DNA of 6,120 bases from Bacilli bacterium (lineage in GTDB: Bacteria > Bacillota_I > Bacilli_A > RF39 > UBA660), in contig JAQVDA010000046.1 of the NCBI GenBank assembly GCA_028698535.1, positions 1-6,120 of the forward strand, in the 5' to 3' direction. The position numbers and the translations under genes were made by a program. The notes below the pieces were generated by a model that worked only from the letters and a program-made list of their open reading frames with translations, made no database searches and was not told the origin of the DNA. Each line of letters starts with the position of its first letter. The first letter of the stretch is position 1. Positions 5,836 to 6,120 of this stretch are shown in pieces.

Positions 5836-5898
5836 GATAGAAAAAGAAACAAACCTATGATAAGCTATAAGTAATATAAAGGGAAGGTAGTGGTAGTA

Positions 5899-6120
5899 AT
5901 GTATCAAAACAAAGGTTTTACCTTAATAGAATTACTGGCAGTAATTGTTGTATTAGGCATTGTTTTATTAATTACTATTCCTAATGTTTTAAATATTATT
6001 AACAAAGCCAAAGATGAATCTTATGAAAGACAAAAGGAATTAATTGTTGATGCGGCTAAGAAGCATGTGATGTTAAATACAGGTGATATTAACTGGACTA
6101 GTGATATGGCTGAAGTTAGT
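5899..6120 (+). CDS. Type IV prepilin-like protein, 5' part only
   Basis: Seventy-four codons are open to the end of the window, so the 3' end is missing. The start is a textbook class III signal: a short leader MYQNKG, predicted prepilin peptidase cleavage after Gly6, then FTLIELLAVIVVLGIVLL. Glu11 (Glu5 of the mature form) and Pro28 (Pro22 of the mature form) are the conserved pilin residues. The hydrophobic stretch 7-27 anchors it in the membrane before assembly into a type IV pilus, pseudopilus or competence pilus. The following helix is amphipathic (NKAKDESYERQKELIVDAAK). The ATG is chosen for the short leader; an in-frame GTG at 5890 would add only three residues. The ribosome binding site is diffuse (AAAGGGAAGG, 5878-5887) and followed by a tandem GGTAGT duplication (5886-5897). 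Major pilin versus minor pilin or ComGC-like cannot be decided from this part. Confidence 0.88.
   Translation, partial: MYQNKGFTLIELLAVIVVLGIVLLITIPNVLNIINKAKDESYERQKELIVDAAKKHVMLNTGDINWTSDMAEVS

Overview
This window is a conserved chromosomal core locus of a low-GC Firmicute-like bacterium (Bacilli/Erysipelotrichia/Mollicutes-related side of the tree). The evidence is the strong AT bias, the strong Shine-Dalgarno sites, sigma-A type promoters and the gene order rpsF-ssb-rpsR-rplI-dnaB followed by walJ and rlmH. Such genes usually lie near the replication origin in Firmicutes. All nine tryptophans I can read are TGG, no gene has an in-frame TGA, and dnaB and the M23 gene end in TGA. This supports the standard bacterial code (table 11) rather than the Mycoplasma code. 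A LysM/G5/M23 peptidoglycan hydrolase and a type IV prepilin suggest a cell with a peptidoglycan wall, which argues against wall-less Acholeplasma-type lineages. I cannot assign a genus.

Layout, all on the + strand. Positions 1-121 hold a strong promoter (TTTACA, 17 bp, TGTTATAAT) and a leader of about 68 nt with two hairpins and a possible competing anti-Shine-Dalgarno pairing. Positions 122-1580 hold rpsF, ssb, rpsR and rplI, i.e. three ribosomal proteins plus single-strand DNA binding protein. Positions 1581-1691 hold a weak terminator-like inverted repeat merged with a second, extended -10 promoter. Positions 1692-5735 hold a tightly packed second block: dnaB (replicative helicase), a membrane-anchored LysM-G5-M23 endopeptidase, walJ (metallo-beta-lactamase fold) and rlmH (23S rRNA methyltransferase). 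In the three junctions of this block the stop codon lies inside the next gene's Shine-Dalgarno, suggesting translational coupling. Positions 5736-5898 are non-coding, with a rho-independent terminator and a candidate promoter. Positions 5899-6120 hold the 5' part of a type IV prepilin-like gene that runs off the window.

Functionally the region links translation (S6, S18, L9, RlmH), replication (SSB, DnaB) and envelope maintenance (M23 peptidase, WalJ). Relative to Bacillus, gdpP is missing between rpsR and rplI, and purA and the walRK-yycHI genes are missing between dnaB and walJ. The M23 gene fills the latter slot. I see no mobile element, CRISPR array, tRNA, rRNA or clear novel system. The points most worth a second look are the rpsF leader, which lacks the expected CCG element of the S6:S18 autoregulatory motif, and the start of a pilin locus directly after rlmH.
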